From: Chitinophaga hostae
GTDB lineage: Bacteria; Bacteroidota; Bacteroidia; Chitinophagales; Chitinophagaceae
Direction of reading: 5' to 3'
Assembly (NCBI RefSeq): GCF_018224885.1
Contig: NZ_JAGTXB010000006.1
Location: 427,381-491,380, forward strand
DNA: 64,000 bases
In this document: positions 36,092 to 45,242 of the stretch, piece by piece
Numbering within the stretch: the first letter of the stretch is position 1
Layout: every line of letters begins with the position of its first letter
Position numbers and translations under genes: made by a program
Notes under the pieces: model-generated
The model's database searches: none
What the model was told of the DNA's origin: nothing
What the model saw: only the letters and a program-made list of their open reading frames with translations

Positions 36092-36192
36092 TTCATCACT
36101 CTTTACCGTTTATCAACCTTAACACACAAAATCAAGAAAGATTTGAAACACTTTTACGCAATGAGAAGCACCCTGTAACACGGGTGCTTTTC
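36092..36192 (+). ncRNA. Candidate small RNA or terminated leader
   Basis: Between the promoter at 36056 and a strong hairpin-terminator (AAGCACCC/GGGTGCTT, 36166-36189, followed by TTCT) lies a ~100-base segment with no long reading frame. It could be a free-standing small RNA or a leader attenuating the cytochrome c gene 160 bases on. A five-codon mini-frame (MRSTL) overlaps the hairpin and is probably chance. The RNA family is not recognised. Confidence 0.4.
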
Positions 36193-36345
36193 TATACCGG
36201 GTCTGACTGTTTTATCCCGTATAAAGAAGCTTAGTAAAATGTGCAACCTGTAATCCACGTTATGATTCTTCCATAATTCAGTAGTTCTACTGACATCTGT
36301 AACATTTATCCCTATTACTTTTGCCTTGAAATTATCCTAATTGTT

Positions 36346-37221
36346 ATGTTCTCCAGAATTTTGAAATGGGCCGGCATGGTAGTGCTGGGCGCAATAGTAA
36401 TTGTATTAATTGCCTTTGGCATTTTCTCCTTTCTTTTTCGCCAACATGTGAACAAACAGTATGCAGTGCAGGTGAGGGAAATTCCGGTTCCGGAAGATTC
36501 CGCCAGCATTGCTGCGGGAAAGCATCTCTATGAAATCAGGGGATGTGGCGAATGTCACGGCACTGATCTGCGGGGAAAAGTTTTTGTGGATGACCCGGTG
36601 TTAGGGCTCCTTGCAGGTACCAATCTTACCTACGGAAAAGGTGGTTTACCAGACAGCTTCGATAACAAAGCCTGGTTAAGGGCGTTGCGGCATGGTTTAA
36701 ATGCCGAAAATAAGACGTTATTGCTCATGCCTTCGGAAGAGTTCAGCCGGATGGATGATCACGATATTGCGGCTATAATAGCGTTTTGTAAAGCGCAACC
36801 CAAAATAGATGCCCCGCCTGTTCCCATAAAAATCCGGCCCGTGGGCAAGGTATTGTCTGTGTTGGGCAAAATCCCCTTATTTCCGGCGGAAATGATTGAT
36901 CATAAACTGCAGCAACCGGCACAAGTAGTTAAGGGACCAACGGCGGATTATGGAAAGTATTTATCTGCTTCCTGTACGGGCTGTCACAAGCCTTCTTTAA
37001 CGGGTGGAGATAATCCCGTGCCTGGTGGAGTACCGGTGGCGAATATTACCAGCGCCGGGCATGTAGGAAAATGGTCGAAAGATGAATTTATTATAGCGTT
37101 GCGTACGGGTAAAACCCCGGAGGGAAAGCAACTGCAGGTAACAGATATGCCGTGGACTATGACGGCCCGCTATACCGACGATGAACTGACTGCCTTATAT
37201 CTTTATTTAAAAACCAAGTAG
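36346..37221 (+). CDS. Membrane-anchored dihaem cytochrome c
   Basis: A 291-residue protein with an N-terminal membrane anchor (residues 10-30, VVLGAIVIVLIAFGIFSFLF) and two c-type haem sites: CGECH (near residue 65) and CTGCH (near 208). Axial-ligand candidates are the Met residues in LLMPSEEF and TDMPWTM. The plan resembles cytochrome subunits of membrane alcohol dehydrogenases and similar electron carriers. Together with the PQQ enzyme at 4.5 kb it points to periplasmic oxidations feeding respiration. Confidence 0.87.
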   Translation: MFSRILKWAGMVVLGAIVIVLIAFGIFSFLFRQHVNKQYAVQVREIPVPEDSASIAAGKHLYEIRGCGECHGTDLRGKVFVDDPVLGLLAGTNLTYGKGGLPDSFDNKAWLRALRHGLNAENKTLLLMPSEEFSRMDDHDIAAIIAFCKAQPKIDAPPVPIKIRPVGKVLSVLGKIPLFPAEMIDHKLQQPAQVVKGPTADYGKYLSASCTGCHKPSLTGGDNPVPGGVPVANITSAGHVGKWSKDEFIIALRTGKTPEGKQLQVTDMPWTMTARYTDDELTALYLYLKTK

Positions 37222-37223
37222 AA

Positions 37224-37334
37224 GAATTACAAATTTCAAATTACGAATTACGGCGTTGTAGGTAGATAATAGCGGATGATCTTCGCTGATATCTATTTAC
37301 AACGCCGTAATTCGTAATTTGAGATTCGTAGTTC
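37224..37334. repeat. Heptad-arm hairpin (HAH) element 6, variant word
   Basis: The arms consist of 7-bp words of another type: GAATTAC, AAATTTC, AAATTAC, GAATTAC, GGCGTTG. The right arm complements them with a few changes. The tip includes TAGCGGATGATCTTCGCTGA. It fills the space between the convergent cytochrome c and hypothetical genes. Confidence 0.8.
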
Positions 37335-37338
37335 GTTC

Positions 37339-37626
37339 TTACTTTTTCTCTTTGTTGAAGAAGTCGGACACCTTATCCTTTGCTTCTTCTGCCCAATCCT
37401 CTGCCTTATCTTTCACATTCTCCAGGAAATCACCTGCCTGATCCATCAAACCTGCCTTTTTGCCTTCGGCTTTATCAGACATACCTGCAAACCAGTTATC
37501 AACTGTACCCGCAATAAACGGAGGTAATTTGCCTTTCACATATTCCTTGATCACATCAATGGACTGTGCTGCCTGTTCGGCGGTCAATCCGGCTTTTTCC
37601 TGTAATTGCTGAATGAGTTCCTGCAT
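37339..37626 (-). CDS. Small helical protein of unknown function
   Basis: A 95-residue protein, MQELIQQLQEKAGLTAEQAA at the start, with a central IKEYVKGKLPPFIAGTVDNW and a highly charged, Lys/Asp/Glu-rich C-terminal half (KDKAEDWAEEAKDKVSDFF) that looks amphipathic or late-embryogenesis-like. No named family recognised with certainty. The ATG at 37626 was preferred because the longer frame adds unconvincing residues. Confidence 0.7.
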   Translation of the reverse strand: MQELIQQLQEKAGLTAEQAAQSIDVIKEYVKGKLPPFIAGTVDNWFAGMSDKAEGKKAGLMDQAGDFLENVKDKAEDWAEEAKDKVSDFFNKEKK

Positions 37627-37683
37627 AAATAGTGTTTTTATGGTTAGAGATAGTGTTGCCATTTCCGGGATTACCGGAAATGG

Positions 37684-38925
37684 TTAGGCTACTTTCAATT
37701 TCACAAGGGTGGATTGTTCCAGTTTTGACTGGGCGTACTCCCTGGTAAGATTAAAGGTGGTTTCATTGGCAGACGGCAGCTCATACATGGCATCACTCAG
37801 CACCACTTCACAAATGGAGCGTAGTCCGCGGGCACCCAGCTTATATTCCATTGCTTTATCCACTATATAATCGATCGCTTCTTCCTCTACCTGCAGATCG
37901 ATGTTTTCTACCTTGAACAGTTTCTTGTATTGTTTTACCAGCGCATTTTTAGGGGCTGTTAAGATCAGTTTCAGGGTATCTCTGTCCAGGGAGTTCAGAT
38001 AGGTAACTACCGGTAAACGGCCCAGTAATTCAGGAATCAGACCAAAGGATTTCAGGTCCTGTGAGTTGATGTAACGCAGGATCTGTTTTCTGTTTTCTTC
38101 TTCTTTTTCCTTGTTAACCGTAAAGCCGATAGAATGGGTTTGGATTCTTCTGCTGATAATTTTTTCCACACCGTCAAATGCGCCACCGCAGATGAAGAGA
38201 ATATTTTGTGTGTTCAGTTTGATCAGTTTCTGTTCAGGGTGTTTACGGCCGCCCTGCGGAGGTACCAGTACTTCAGTTCCTTCCAGCAGTTTCAGGAGGC
38301 CTTGTTGCACGCCTTCGCCGCTTACATCACGGGTGATGGAAGGATTATCGCTTTTGCGGGCAATTTTATCAATTTCATCGATGTATACAATACCGCGTTC
38401 AGCTGCTTCCACATCGTAGTTACATACCTGTAACAGGCGGCTGAGGATACTTTCCACGTCTTCACCCACATACCCTGCTTCTGTAAAAACGGTCGCATCT
38501 ACGATAGCGAAGGGAACGTTTAATTGTTTGGCGATCGATTTGGCGAGGAGGGTTTTACCTGTACCGGTTTCGCCGACCATGATGATATTGGATTTTTCAA
38601 TTTCCACTTCATCATCACCTATTTGTTGGTTCAGCCGTTTGTAGTGGTTGTACACTGCTACGGCCAGTATTTTCTTTGCATCGTCCTGTCCGATTACATA
38701 CTCGTCCAGGAATTTCTTCATGTCAATAGGTTTAGACACTTTAGGGGCGAAGTGTGGTGTTACGGCGGCAGCTTTTTTGCCGGGAGTAAAGAGCTCCTGG
38801 TCAATTATTTCCTGCGCATTGGCTACACAGTTTTCACAAATGTGCCCTTCTGCGCCGGCAATCAATATCTGCACTTCTTCTTTAGAGCGGCTGCAAAAGG
38901 AGCAACGAATTTTTGATTCTTTCAT
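37684..38925 (-). CDS. clpX: ATP-dependent Clp protease ATP-binding subunit ClpX
   Basis: A 413-residue AAA+ unfoldase. The N-terminal zinc finger uses C8, C11, C30 and C33. Walker A is [15 protein letters not shown], Walker B is [10 protein letters not shown], and the pore and sensor motifs [15 protein letters not shown] and GARGLRSI are present. ClpX unfolds substrates and feeds them to ClpP. It follows clpP on the same strand, with a heptad-repeat hairpin between. Confidence 0.97.
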   Translation of the reverse strand: MKESKIRCSFCSRSKEEVQILIAGAEGHICENCVANAQEIIDQELFTPGKKAAAVTPHFAPKVSKPIDMKKFLDEYVIGQDDAKKILAVAVYNHYKRLNQQIGDDEVEIEKSNIIMVGETGTGKTLLAKSIAKQLNVPFAIVDATVFTEAGYVGEDVESILSRLLQVCNYDVEAAERGIVYIDEIDKIARKSDNPSITRDVSGEGVQQGLLKLLEGTEVLVPPQGGRKHPEQKLIKLNTQNILFICGGAFDGVEKIISRRIQTHSIGFTVNKEKEEENRKQILRYINSQDLKSFGLIPELLGRLPVVTYLNSLDRDTLKLILTAPKNALVKQYKKLFKVENIDLQVEEEAIDYIVDKAMEYKLGARGLRSICEVVLSDAMYELPSANETTFNLTREYAQSKLEQSTLVKLKVA

Positions 38926-39029
38926 TTCGGAATAGATTATTTTTCTACGAAACTATCATTGCCTGCAATAGTATTACAGGGGGTACAAATTTACACTAAA
39001 TAGCCGAAAGCATAAGTCTTATTAGCGTC

Positions 39030-39147
39030 AAGCTTAAAGCATAAAGCTCAAAGCTATTGTAGCGAATGATTGTGGCGATATGTGTTAAAAATTCGCTATA
39101 TCCTTCGCTACAATAGCTTTGAGCTTTATGCCTTGAGCTTTAAGCTT
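39030..39147. repeat. Heptad-arm hairpin (HAH) element 7, between clpP and clpX
   Basis: Left arm: AAGCTTA, AAGCATA, AAGCTCA, AAGCTATTGTAGCGAA. Right arm, reverse complemented: AAGCTTA, AAGCTCA, AGGCATA, AAGCTCA, AAGCTATTGTAGCGAA. The right arm thus has one extra 7-bp unit. It splits the clpP-clpX pair and ends one base before the clpP stop codon. It may lower or adjust clpX expression relative to clpP. Confidence 0.87.
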
Positions 39148-39849
39148 TTACTGTGGTGTATCCAGATTTTTCTTTGGATTTTTCTGGAGTACGTCATCGA
39201 TGATGCCGTATTCTTTTGCTTCATCCGCAGTCATCCAGTAGTCACGGTCAGAGTCTTTTTCTACTTTCTTAACAGGCTGTCCGCAGTGACCGGCAATGAT
39301 TTCGTTCAGTTCCTTTTTCAGTTTCACGAACTCACGTGCAGTGATTTCGATGTCTGAAGTCTGGCCTTCCGCACCGCCATGAGGCTGGTGAATCATTACG
39401 CGGGCATGCTTCAGTGCGGTGCGTTTTCCTTTAGCGCCTGCTACCAGTAATACAGCGCCGAAAGAGGCTGCCATACCTGTACAGATAGTAGCGATTTCAG
39501 GAGAAACCACCTGCATGGTATCATAAATACCCAAACCGGCATACACACTACCACCGGGGCTGTTGATGTACATCTGGATATCGCGGGTACGGTCAGAAGA
39601 TTCCAGGAACAGCAGCTGCGCGGTAATAACGTTTGCCACGTAGTCGTTTACAGGATCTCCGAGGAAAATAATACGATCAGCCATCAACCTGGAGAAAACG
39701 TCCATCTGTTGCATATTCAACTGACGCTCTTCAAGAATGTAAGGAGTCAGGCTGTTTAACTGGTGGCTTTTAGCGTAACTATCTACTACCAGGCTACTGA
39801 TTCCCCGATGCTGGATGGCATATTTTCTAAATTCATTATTAATGTTCAT
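39148..39849 (-). CDS. clpP: ATP-dependent Clp protease proteolytic subunit
   Basis: A 233-residue serine protease of the ClpP family. The catalytic residues are S129 in GMAASFGA, H154 in RVMIHQPHGG and an Asp in the DYWMTADEAKEYG region. INSPGGSVYAGLGIYDT is the conserved handle region. It assembles with ClpX into the ClpXP protease. The start was taken at the ATG at 39849, inside the end of tig (11-base overlap), so both are translated from one message. Confidence 0.96.
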   Translation of the reverse strand: MNINNEFRKYAIQHRGISSLVVDSYAKSHQLNSLTPYILEERQLNMQQMDVFSRLMADRIIFLGDPVNDYVANVITAQLLFLESSDRTRDIQMYINSPGGSVYAGLGIYDTMQVVSPEIATICTGMAASFGAVLLVAGAKGKRTALKHARVMIHQPHGGAEGQTSDIEITAREFVKLKKELNEIIAGHCGQPVKKVEKDSDRDYWMTADEAKEYGIIDDVLQKNPKKNLDTPQ

Positions 39850-41218
39850 GATGGTGATGTTTATGAGGTAAATTAACAAAATCTTCTGCTTTGATTTCCT
39901 CTTCTTTCACGTTCACCTTCGCTTCAGCCCAGTCAAATAACTTGGCAGTGATCATTTCACGGTAAGTCTGGTCTACAAATTTCTCATCCTGTAACAGGCG
40001 ATCCAGGTAGCTGTCTAACCATTCTGCTCCATCAGCAGCGGCGCCGCCATAGTAGCCTAATACTTTTTGTTTGGCATTTTCTTTCAGGTCTTCGAAAGAA
40101 ACTTCCAGTTTATTTTCTTTAACCAGTTTATCGCTGATCAGTGTCCAACGTAATTGGTGGTCGAAACTCGGGAATTCTTTTTCGGCTTCTTCCGCAGTTT
40201 TTGGTTTTTCACCGCCAACCTGCAGCCAGCGCTTGAGGAAATCCTTTGGTAAATCTATCGGCGTTTCGTGTACCAGTACCTCAAACAGGTCATTATGAAG
40301 GTGGTTACGGCTTTCAGAATCCCAGTATTTTCCGATTTCTTCCTTCAGTTTAGCACGGAAAGCTTCTTCTGTAGTGATCTCTTCTCCCGGATAAACTTCT
40401 TTGAAGAACTCTTCGTTCAGTTCTCTTTTCTCGATCAAACCAACTTTGGTAATGGTCAGTTTGAAATATTTGTTTGCTGCTTCTTTATCAGTTGCTTCAA
40501 AGCCCAGATCTTTGAGGATCCAGCCCAAGCGCTGCTCGTCAAAAGAAGTAGCGAGTTGAAATACAATGCTGTCTTCGTTTTTCTTACCCTGCAGTTCAGC
40601 CTGGATAGCCGGTGCGAAGTATTTTACCAGCAGGGCGTTCTCTTTTACGATACCACCTTCTACTACGTTGCCTTTTGCATCAGATTCTTCGAATTTAACG
40701 TTAATCACGTTATCTTCTGAAGTAATTGTTTCCGGCTCGGTAGTTTTACCACCTTTCAGCTGTAAACGCTGCACTTCGTCGTTTACCATTTCGTCGGTAA
40801 CCGCTACTTTATATTTAGTAAGGGTGGTTTTGTTGCTTTCCAGTGGAGTAACAGCAAATGAAGGCTTCAGGCCTACTTCAAATTCGAATGCGTATTCTGT
40901 CGGGTTACTGAAATCCAGGTTCTTCGCCTCTTTGTCCAGTGACAGCGGCTGGCCGAAGATTTCCAGCTTCTCTGTCTGTACAAAACCCATTAATTCCCTT
41001 TCTACAGTTTTCAGGATTTCATCACCAAAGATAGCCTGACCGTGCATTTTCTTAACCATACCTGCTGGGACCATTCCTTTACGGAAGCCGGGTATGTTGG
41101 CATTTTTGCTGAATTGCTTTACTGCTTTGTCAAAATTAGGAAGATAGTCTTCCGTGCTCACTTTCACAGTGATCTTATCGTTCAATAAACCAATGTTTTC
41201 TCTCGTAACGGTTGCCAT
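39839..41218 (-). CDS. tig: Trigger factor (ribosome-associated chaperone)
   Basis: A 459-residue chaperone that binds the ribosome exit. The N-terminal ribosome-binding loop has the GFRKG signature (IPGFRKGMVP). The middle PPIase-like domain is degenerate and the C-terminal arm domain is helical; the protein ends with a His-rich tail PHKHHHHEH. The ATG at 41218 gives MATVTRENIG, the normal family start. It leads the tig-clpP-clpX group. Confidence 0.95.
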   Translation of the reverse strand: MATVTRENIGLLNDKITVKVSTEDYLPNFDKAVKQFSKNANIPGFRKGMVPAGMVKKMHGQAIFGDEILKTVERELMGFVQTEKLEIFGQPLSLDKEAKNLDFSNPTEYAFEFEVGLKPSFAVTPLESNKTTLTKYKVAVTDEMVNDEVQRLQLKGGKTTEPETITSEDNVINVKFEESDAKGNVVEGGIVKENALLVKYFAPAIQAELQGKKNEDSIVFQLATSFDEQRLGWILKDLGFEATDKEAANKYFKLTITKVGLIEKRELNEEFFKEVYPGEEITTEEAFRAKLKEEIGKYWDSESRNHLHNDLFEVLVHETPIDLPKDFLKRWLQVGGEKPKTAEEAEKEFPSFDHQLRWTLISDKLVKENKLEVSFEDLKENAKQKVLGYYGGAAADGAEWLDSYLDRLLQDEKFVDQTYREMITAKLFDWAEAKVNVKEEEIKAEDFVNLPHKHHHHEH

Positions 41219-41601
41219 AATTGAATTGTATAAAGTGTTCTTTAAGAAGCAATAATGATTCCTTGTTTGTTTTTCTGCCATGAAGTCACAACGGCAAGAA
41301 GGAATGGCAGGAGGCCAATTCAGGATAAAATCAGGTGAAACTGTGTCTGAACATGACAAAGGGTGACAATGAAAGTGAGGGAGAGCATAGCATTATCACG
41401 TTGCCATATTGACGCATTGCCACAGAATATTATACGTTTGAAGAGAATCCTTTCAATTCCTGCCCCTTATCCGTCCCACCTGAAACTCAGATTTAAGGTC
41501 GGAAAAGGACGGCAAAAGTAAGTTTTTTTGAGATTTATAGATAGTTTTTTTATGGCCAGCCCCGTTCGGGGGTAAAGGGTTGGTTAACAGTTATATACAT
41601 A
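41219..41601. other. Promoter region of the tig operon and 3' end of the second HTH gene
   Basis: A 383-base gap. On the minus strand TACTTTTG (41520-41513) matches the -7 box of a tig promoter, but a clear -33 TTG at the right distance is missing. AT-rich sequence lies further upstream of tig. I see no gene, repeat or RNA in the rest. Confidence 0.4.
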
Positions 41602-41832
41602 CTATCCCATCAGCTTTTGGTATTCTTCCGGGTTTAAGTATTCCAGTATGTCTCCAGGCTGGCATTCCAGCACCCTGCAAATCTCATCCAGCGTGGAAAA
41701 GCGAATCGCCTTCGCTTTTCCGCTCTTTAAAATACTGAGATTGGAAAGGGTAATATCTATGCTGCTACTTAATTCGGTGAGCGACATCTTCCGTTTTCCC
41801 AGCATCACGTCCAGATTGACAACAATAGGCAT
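41602..41832 (-). CDS. YozG-like XRE-family HTH regulator (second copy)
   Basis: A 76-residue HTH protein (KMSLTELSSSIDITLSNLSI, then KSGKAKAIRFSTLDEICRVL and CQPGDILEYLNPEEYQKLMG). It is a close paralogue of the gene at 22204-22407, with mostly conservative changes and a longer tail. It follows the larger DUF2975-like gene by 9 bases on the same strand, repeating the membrane protein/HTH order of the first locus. Confidence 0.88.
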   Translation of the reverse strand: MPIVVNLDVMLGKRKMSLTELSSSIDITLSNLSILKSGKAKAIRFSTLDEICRVLECQPGDILEYLNPEEYQKLMG

Positions 41833-41841
41833 ACAAGTGTT

Positions 41842-42807
41842 TTAAACGGTGAGATCCTGTTCGTGCTGCAGCAACAGCCCTTTATTAAACGCTTTGGCAA
41901 TAGCGAGGAATACCAGTCCGGCCATTAACAGGTACTTGTAATCAAAGAAGGTGCTAATCGTTGCCAACTGAACATCAGCGGTGATATACTCATGAAATGC
42001 CAGTTTGAGCAGCCACTGAAACAGTATTATCAGAACGGGCAAGCCCAGCATGCAGCCAGCCACCAGGTACAATTGCCGTACATGTTTTGGTGTGAAAATT
42101 TCACCCCTGGAAATATGTAAGAGTATTCTGGCCGGGATCGCAAAATAAACGTAAAGCAAACCTATCAAGATGATGATAGATATAACAATGATTGGCCAGT
42201 ATATAAGGTCATAGGTTTTTTTACTGACCGGTATCAGGACATTCCCTTTTATTGCGTAAAACGAGAAACCTTCGTCGCTAAATGAAAATCTGAATGGTAA
42301 TTCCTTCTGTTCATAATGTCCTTCGTTGGGCTTGTCCCAAACTACATATTTTAACCAATACCTGCCTTTATCTACATAGTATTTATTGAATCTTCCCTCC
42401 ATTTTGTACCCGGGCAGCATCAGGTAATATTTAGCGGGGCCCTCGAAGGAAAAGGTGGTACAGGTATCACACTCCCTGATAGCGCTAAAACCGAGAAGTG
42501 CAAAGTTGGCGGAATTGCCAAAAGTGCCGCGGTTAATCGTTTCCCGGTTATGCTTCCACTGCTCCTGCTTCGTTTGCAGCATACGGAATTCTCCATAAGT
42601 CATAGTACTGGTGTCATCCGGCACAGGAAGCTGCATGGGGTCGGCAATAGTATCGCTTGTCAGTTGGGAATTAATGGCGTTGGCCGTAACCGTTTTAACC
42701 TTACGGCTGAAAGGGGCAAATATGGACAACAGCAGGAAACCAATGACCAGCAGGAATAAAATGAGTACACCGGTGTTGATAAGATCTGGGCGGAATTTTT
42801 TCTTCAT
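41842..42807 (-). CDS. DUF2975-like membrane protein (larger copy)
   Basis: A 321-residue protein with an N-terminal membrane segment (about residues 10-35), a ~180-residue external domain and three or four C-terminal segments. The C-terminal ~110 residues match the small protein at 21818-22195, including the FNKGLLLQHEQDLTV end. The external domain is the added part. The ATG at 42807 was chosen over the GTG at 42816. It is probably a sensor for the paired HTH regulator; that role is inferred. Confidence 0.75.
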   Translation of the reverse strand: MKKKFRPDLINTGVLILFLLVIGFLLLSIFAPFSRKVKTVTANAINSQLTSDTIADPMQLPVPDDTSTMTYGEFRMLQTKQEQWKHNRETINRGTFGNSANFALLGFSAIRECDTCTTFSFEGPAKYYLMLPGYKMEGRFNKYYVDKGRYWLKYVVWDKPNEGHYEQKELPFRFSFSDEGFSFYAIKGNVLIPVSKKTYDLIYWPIIVISIIILIGLLYVYFAIPARILLHISRGEIFTPKHVRQLYLVAGCMLGLPVLIILFQWLLKLAFHEYITADVQLATISTFFDYKYLLMAGLVFLAIAKAFNKGLLLQHEQDLTV

Positions 42808-42834
42808 AACAAACACGATTTATAGGTATTTGCC

Positions 42835-42875
42835 GCAAAATAATAAATATTTATTGATAAACAATAAATATATGC
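42835..42875. promoter_or_regulatory. Possible operator of the DUF2975/HTH module (second copy)
   Basis: On the coding strand of the module this AT-rich stretch reads TTTATTGTTTATCAATAAATATTTATT, with the perfect palindrome AATAAATATTTATT inside. It resembles the TTTATCGATAA...ATATTTATTTT stretch upstream of the first copy (21751-21777). Same place, similar words, same type of downstream genes. Inference only. Confidence 0.4.
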
Positions 42876-43216
42876 TGAAAAACGGCAAGTCGATAAGTTG
42901 GAATATTACTTTAACAAGCAATTTAATGTGAGGCTGTTTATGCCGGCGCCTGCAACAGGACGGATACACGGCCGGTTGCAGGGACATGAATAATTCAGTA
43001 ATCGTATATACGTTATCGTGGTGGCGTGGTTTATCTCCCTTAATATGCAACCAGCCGGGAAACGCCTGCGCACAGGGAAATCATGTTCAAATAAAAAGAA
43101 AAAAGAAGATTGCGTGAATATCAGGCCTGGGGATCAAAACGGCTGTTTGGTAAAGCGGCCATTGGCCATATAAGGTAAAATGTGTTGACTTTTAACGGGC
43201 AGTTAAAGTCAGAAAG
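42876..43216. other. Intergenic region between the DUF2975 module and tRNA-Leu
   Basis: A ~340-base region that I cannot assign. It contains a GGCCATTGGCC inverted repeat at about 43157-43167 and, at its right end (43186-43211), a stem TGACTTTTAAC/AGTTAAAGTCA that reads as the terminator of the tRNA-Leu on the minus strand. I see no convincing reading frame. Confidence 0.4.
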
Positions 43217-43298
43217 TGCGGATGAAGGGACTCGAACCCCCATGCCTCGCGGCACCAGATCCTAAGTCTGGCATGTCTACCAATTTCATCACATCCGC
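43217..43298 (-). tRNA. tRNA-Leu (anticodon UAG)
   Basis: An 82-nt tRNA on the minus strand with acceptor GCGGATG/CATCCGC, anticodon stem CCAGA/TCTGG and loop CTTAGGA giving anticodon TAG, which reads CUN leucine codons. A long variable arm (GTGCCGCGAGGCAT) and GGTTCGAGTCC in the T arm confirm the class II leucine type. CCA is not encoded in the gene; discriminator base is A. Confidence 0.95.
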
Positions 43299-43521
43299 AA
43301 AAATAAAAAAGAACTTGTTTTTCCTGTATCCCGCGATCCCCGAAGGCCCGCGAAAATACGTTATTTTCCTCCTTAAAAAGGATTGCAAAGGTATTGTTTT
43401 TTGCGAATTAACAAAATCATTTATAAGACAACTTTACCGGCCTTTCTGCCTTGATTTTAAAAAAAATTAGAATTAGCTGCTTAAATTGGAGAGCAATTAC
43501 TGTAAAAGTTGATCTGATGCT

Positions 43522-44745
43522 ATGGCTAAAACCTTTTTTGAAGAGCTAAACAGTGCGGGAGCCACTGGTGTAGCCTATAAGAATATCAACCTGAAAAAGG
43601 CTGCCCTGGCCTATTTTGCCAACTCCGGCAATGCCACTATTGCCGACCTGTGCAAAGAATTAAACCTGAGCACACCCAAGGTAACCACCCTGGTGAACGA
43701 TCTGATCACCGACGGGCTGGTAAAGGACTATGGGAAAATAGAATCGACCGGCGGCCGTAAGCCCAACCTGTATGGTCTTGTGCCGGATTCGGCCTTCTTC
43801 ATTGGGGTGGATGTGAAACAGGATCATCTTAACCTGGGCCTGTCCGACCTGCATAAAAACCTGGTCACCACGGTGGAAGCGCTGCCCTATGAACTGGATA
43901 ACACGGAAGCTTCCCTGGAGCAGTTGTGCCGGCTCATTAATAATTTCATCGATGGGTTAACCGTACCTAAAGAGAAGATCCTCGGTATCGGGATCAATAT
44001 TGCCGGGCGTATCAACTACGCTACCGGGTACAACTACAGCCTTTTTTATTTTGATGATAAACCGCTGAGCGAAGTCATTGCCGCTAAAGTAGGCATCCGG
44101 GTTTTCCTGGAAAATGACTCCCGTGCAATGGCTTATGGAGAATTTTGTTCTGACCTGGTAAACAGCGAACGCAATGTGCTGTTCCTCAACCTGGATTATG
44201 GAATAGGAATGGGGGTGCTGATCAACGGAGCGCTTTACTATGGTAAATCCGGCTACAGTGGTGAGGTGGGACATATTCCCATGTTCGACAATGAAATTAT
44301 TTGTCATTGCGGGAAGAAGGGATGTCTTGAAACGGAAGCCTCCGGCTGGGCGCTGGTTAACATGTTCCGGCAAAAGCTGGCGGCAGGATCTTCATCCATG
44401 CTCACCCGTACTTATCAGTCGCCGGAAGACATTCACCTCCACGATATCATCGAGGCCGCCAATAACGACGATATGCTGGCCATAGAACTGATCGCCAAAG
44501 TAGGGGAGAACCTGGGTCGTGGCGTGGCCTTGCTGATGAATATCTTCAACCCGGAGCTGGTCATCCTGGGCGGCGCCCTGGCTGCCACAAAGGATCATAT
44601 ACGTCTTCCTATTAAAAGTGCGATGAAGAAATATTCACTCAGCCTCGTGAGCAATGATTCCAAACTAAAAATGTCGAGCCTGGGAGAGCGCGCGGGCATT
44701 ATAGGCGCCTGCCTGCTGGTAAGAAATAAAGTATTGATAAGTTAA
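43522..44745 (+). CDS. ROK-family transcriptional regulator
   Basis: A 407-residue protein. The N-terminal ~85 residues form a winged helix-turn-helix (ATIADLCKELNLSTPKVTTLV...GRKPNLYGLV) and the rest is a ROK sugar-kinase fold. The zinc motif is GHIPMFDNEIICHCGKKGCLE. The first phosphate-binding motif of true kinases (DxGGT) is replaced by GVDVKQDHLNLG, so it is more likely a NagC-like sugar-responsive regulator than a kinase. Neighbours do not reveal its regulon. Confidence 0.88.
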   Translation: MAKTFFEELNSAGATGVAYKNINLKKAALAYFANSGNATIADLCKELNLSTPKVTTLVNDLITDGLVKDYGKIESTGGRKPNLYGLVPDSAFFIGVDVKQDHLNLGLSDLHKNLVTTVEALPYELDNTEASLEQLCRLINNFIDGLTVPKEKILGIGINIAGRINYATGYNYSLFYFDDKPLSEVIAAKVGIRVFLENDSRAMAYGEFCSDLVNSERNVLFLNLDYGIGMGVLINGALYYGKSGYSGEVGHIPMFDNEIICHCGKKGCLETEASGWALVNMFRQKLAAGSSSMLTRTYQSPEDIHLHDIIEAANNDDMLAIELIAKVGENLGRGVALLMNIFNPELVILGGALAATKDHIRLPIKSAMKKYSLSLVSNDSKLKMSSLGERAGIIGACLLVRNKVLIS

Positions 44746-44819
44746 TTTGAAGTAGGTATAGTTTTAGTTAACTTTATTATTCACCTGGAATTCCATTTTC
44801 TTACCCTAAAACATTTGTC

Positions 44820-45242
44820 ATGGCTACAAGCTTAACTACTTATCTCCTTTTCCACAACAACTGCCGGGAGGCAATGAATTACTACCACGAAATATTGGGC
44901 GGTGATCTGAAGATCATGACCCTGGGCGATTCTCCCATGAAAGAGCAAATGCCGCCGGAATCAGCTAACCTGGTGATGCATGCCTTTCTGCAAACACCTG
45001 GTTTTGCGCTGATGGCTTCTGATGGTATGATGGGTCCTGCCCCGGCCAACGGCGACGCCGTAGAAATGGCACTGGGAGTGGATTCTGTAGAAGAAGCAGA
45101 AAGATTATTCAGTAAGTTGTCTGACGGCGGAAATATAAAAATGCCGTTGCAGGAAACATTCTGGGCGCATCGCTACGGACAGCTCACAGATAAGTTCGGC
45201 ATGCACTGGATGGTGAGCTACAATAAACCGATGCCGATGTAG
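44820..45242 (+). CDS. VOC-family protein (PhnB-like)
   Basis: A 140-residue protein with the vicinal oxygen chelate fold: YLLFHNNCREAMNYYHEILGG at the start and a C-terminal FWAHRYGQLTDKFGMHWMVSY. Family members bind metals and include glyoxalase-like enzymes and resistance proteins; the PhnB-like branch is functionally vague. Its stop codon overlaps the next repeat element. Confidence 0.85.
   Translation: MATSLTTYLLFHNNCREAMNYYHEILGGDLKIMTLGDSPMKEQMPPESANLVMHAFLQTPGFALMASDGMMGPAPANGDAVEMALGVDSVEEAERLFSKLSDGGNIKMPLQETFWAHRYGQLTDKFGMHWMVSYNKPMPM

Larger units (their letters stand above)
35931..36345. other. Intergenic region with a candidate small transcript
   Basis: A 415-base gap between the acyl-CoA dehydrogenase and cytochrome c genes. 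It holds the best promoter I see in the window (36056-36085) and a terminator hairpin (36166-36189), described separately. The last ~150 bases before 36346 show no further structure by eye beyond AT-rich sequence. Confidence 0.5.

Noticed and set aside
36161..36178. Five-codon frame MRSTL at the terminator as a leader peptide
   Set aside because: Too short to support, overlaps a stem, and no regulatory codons are visible.
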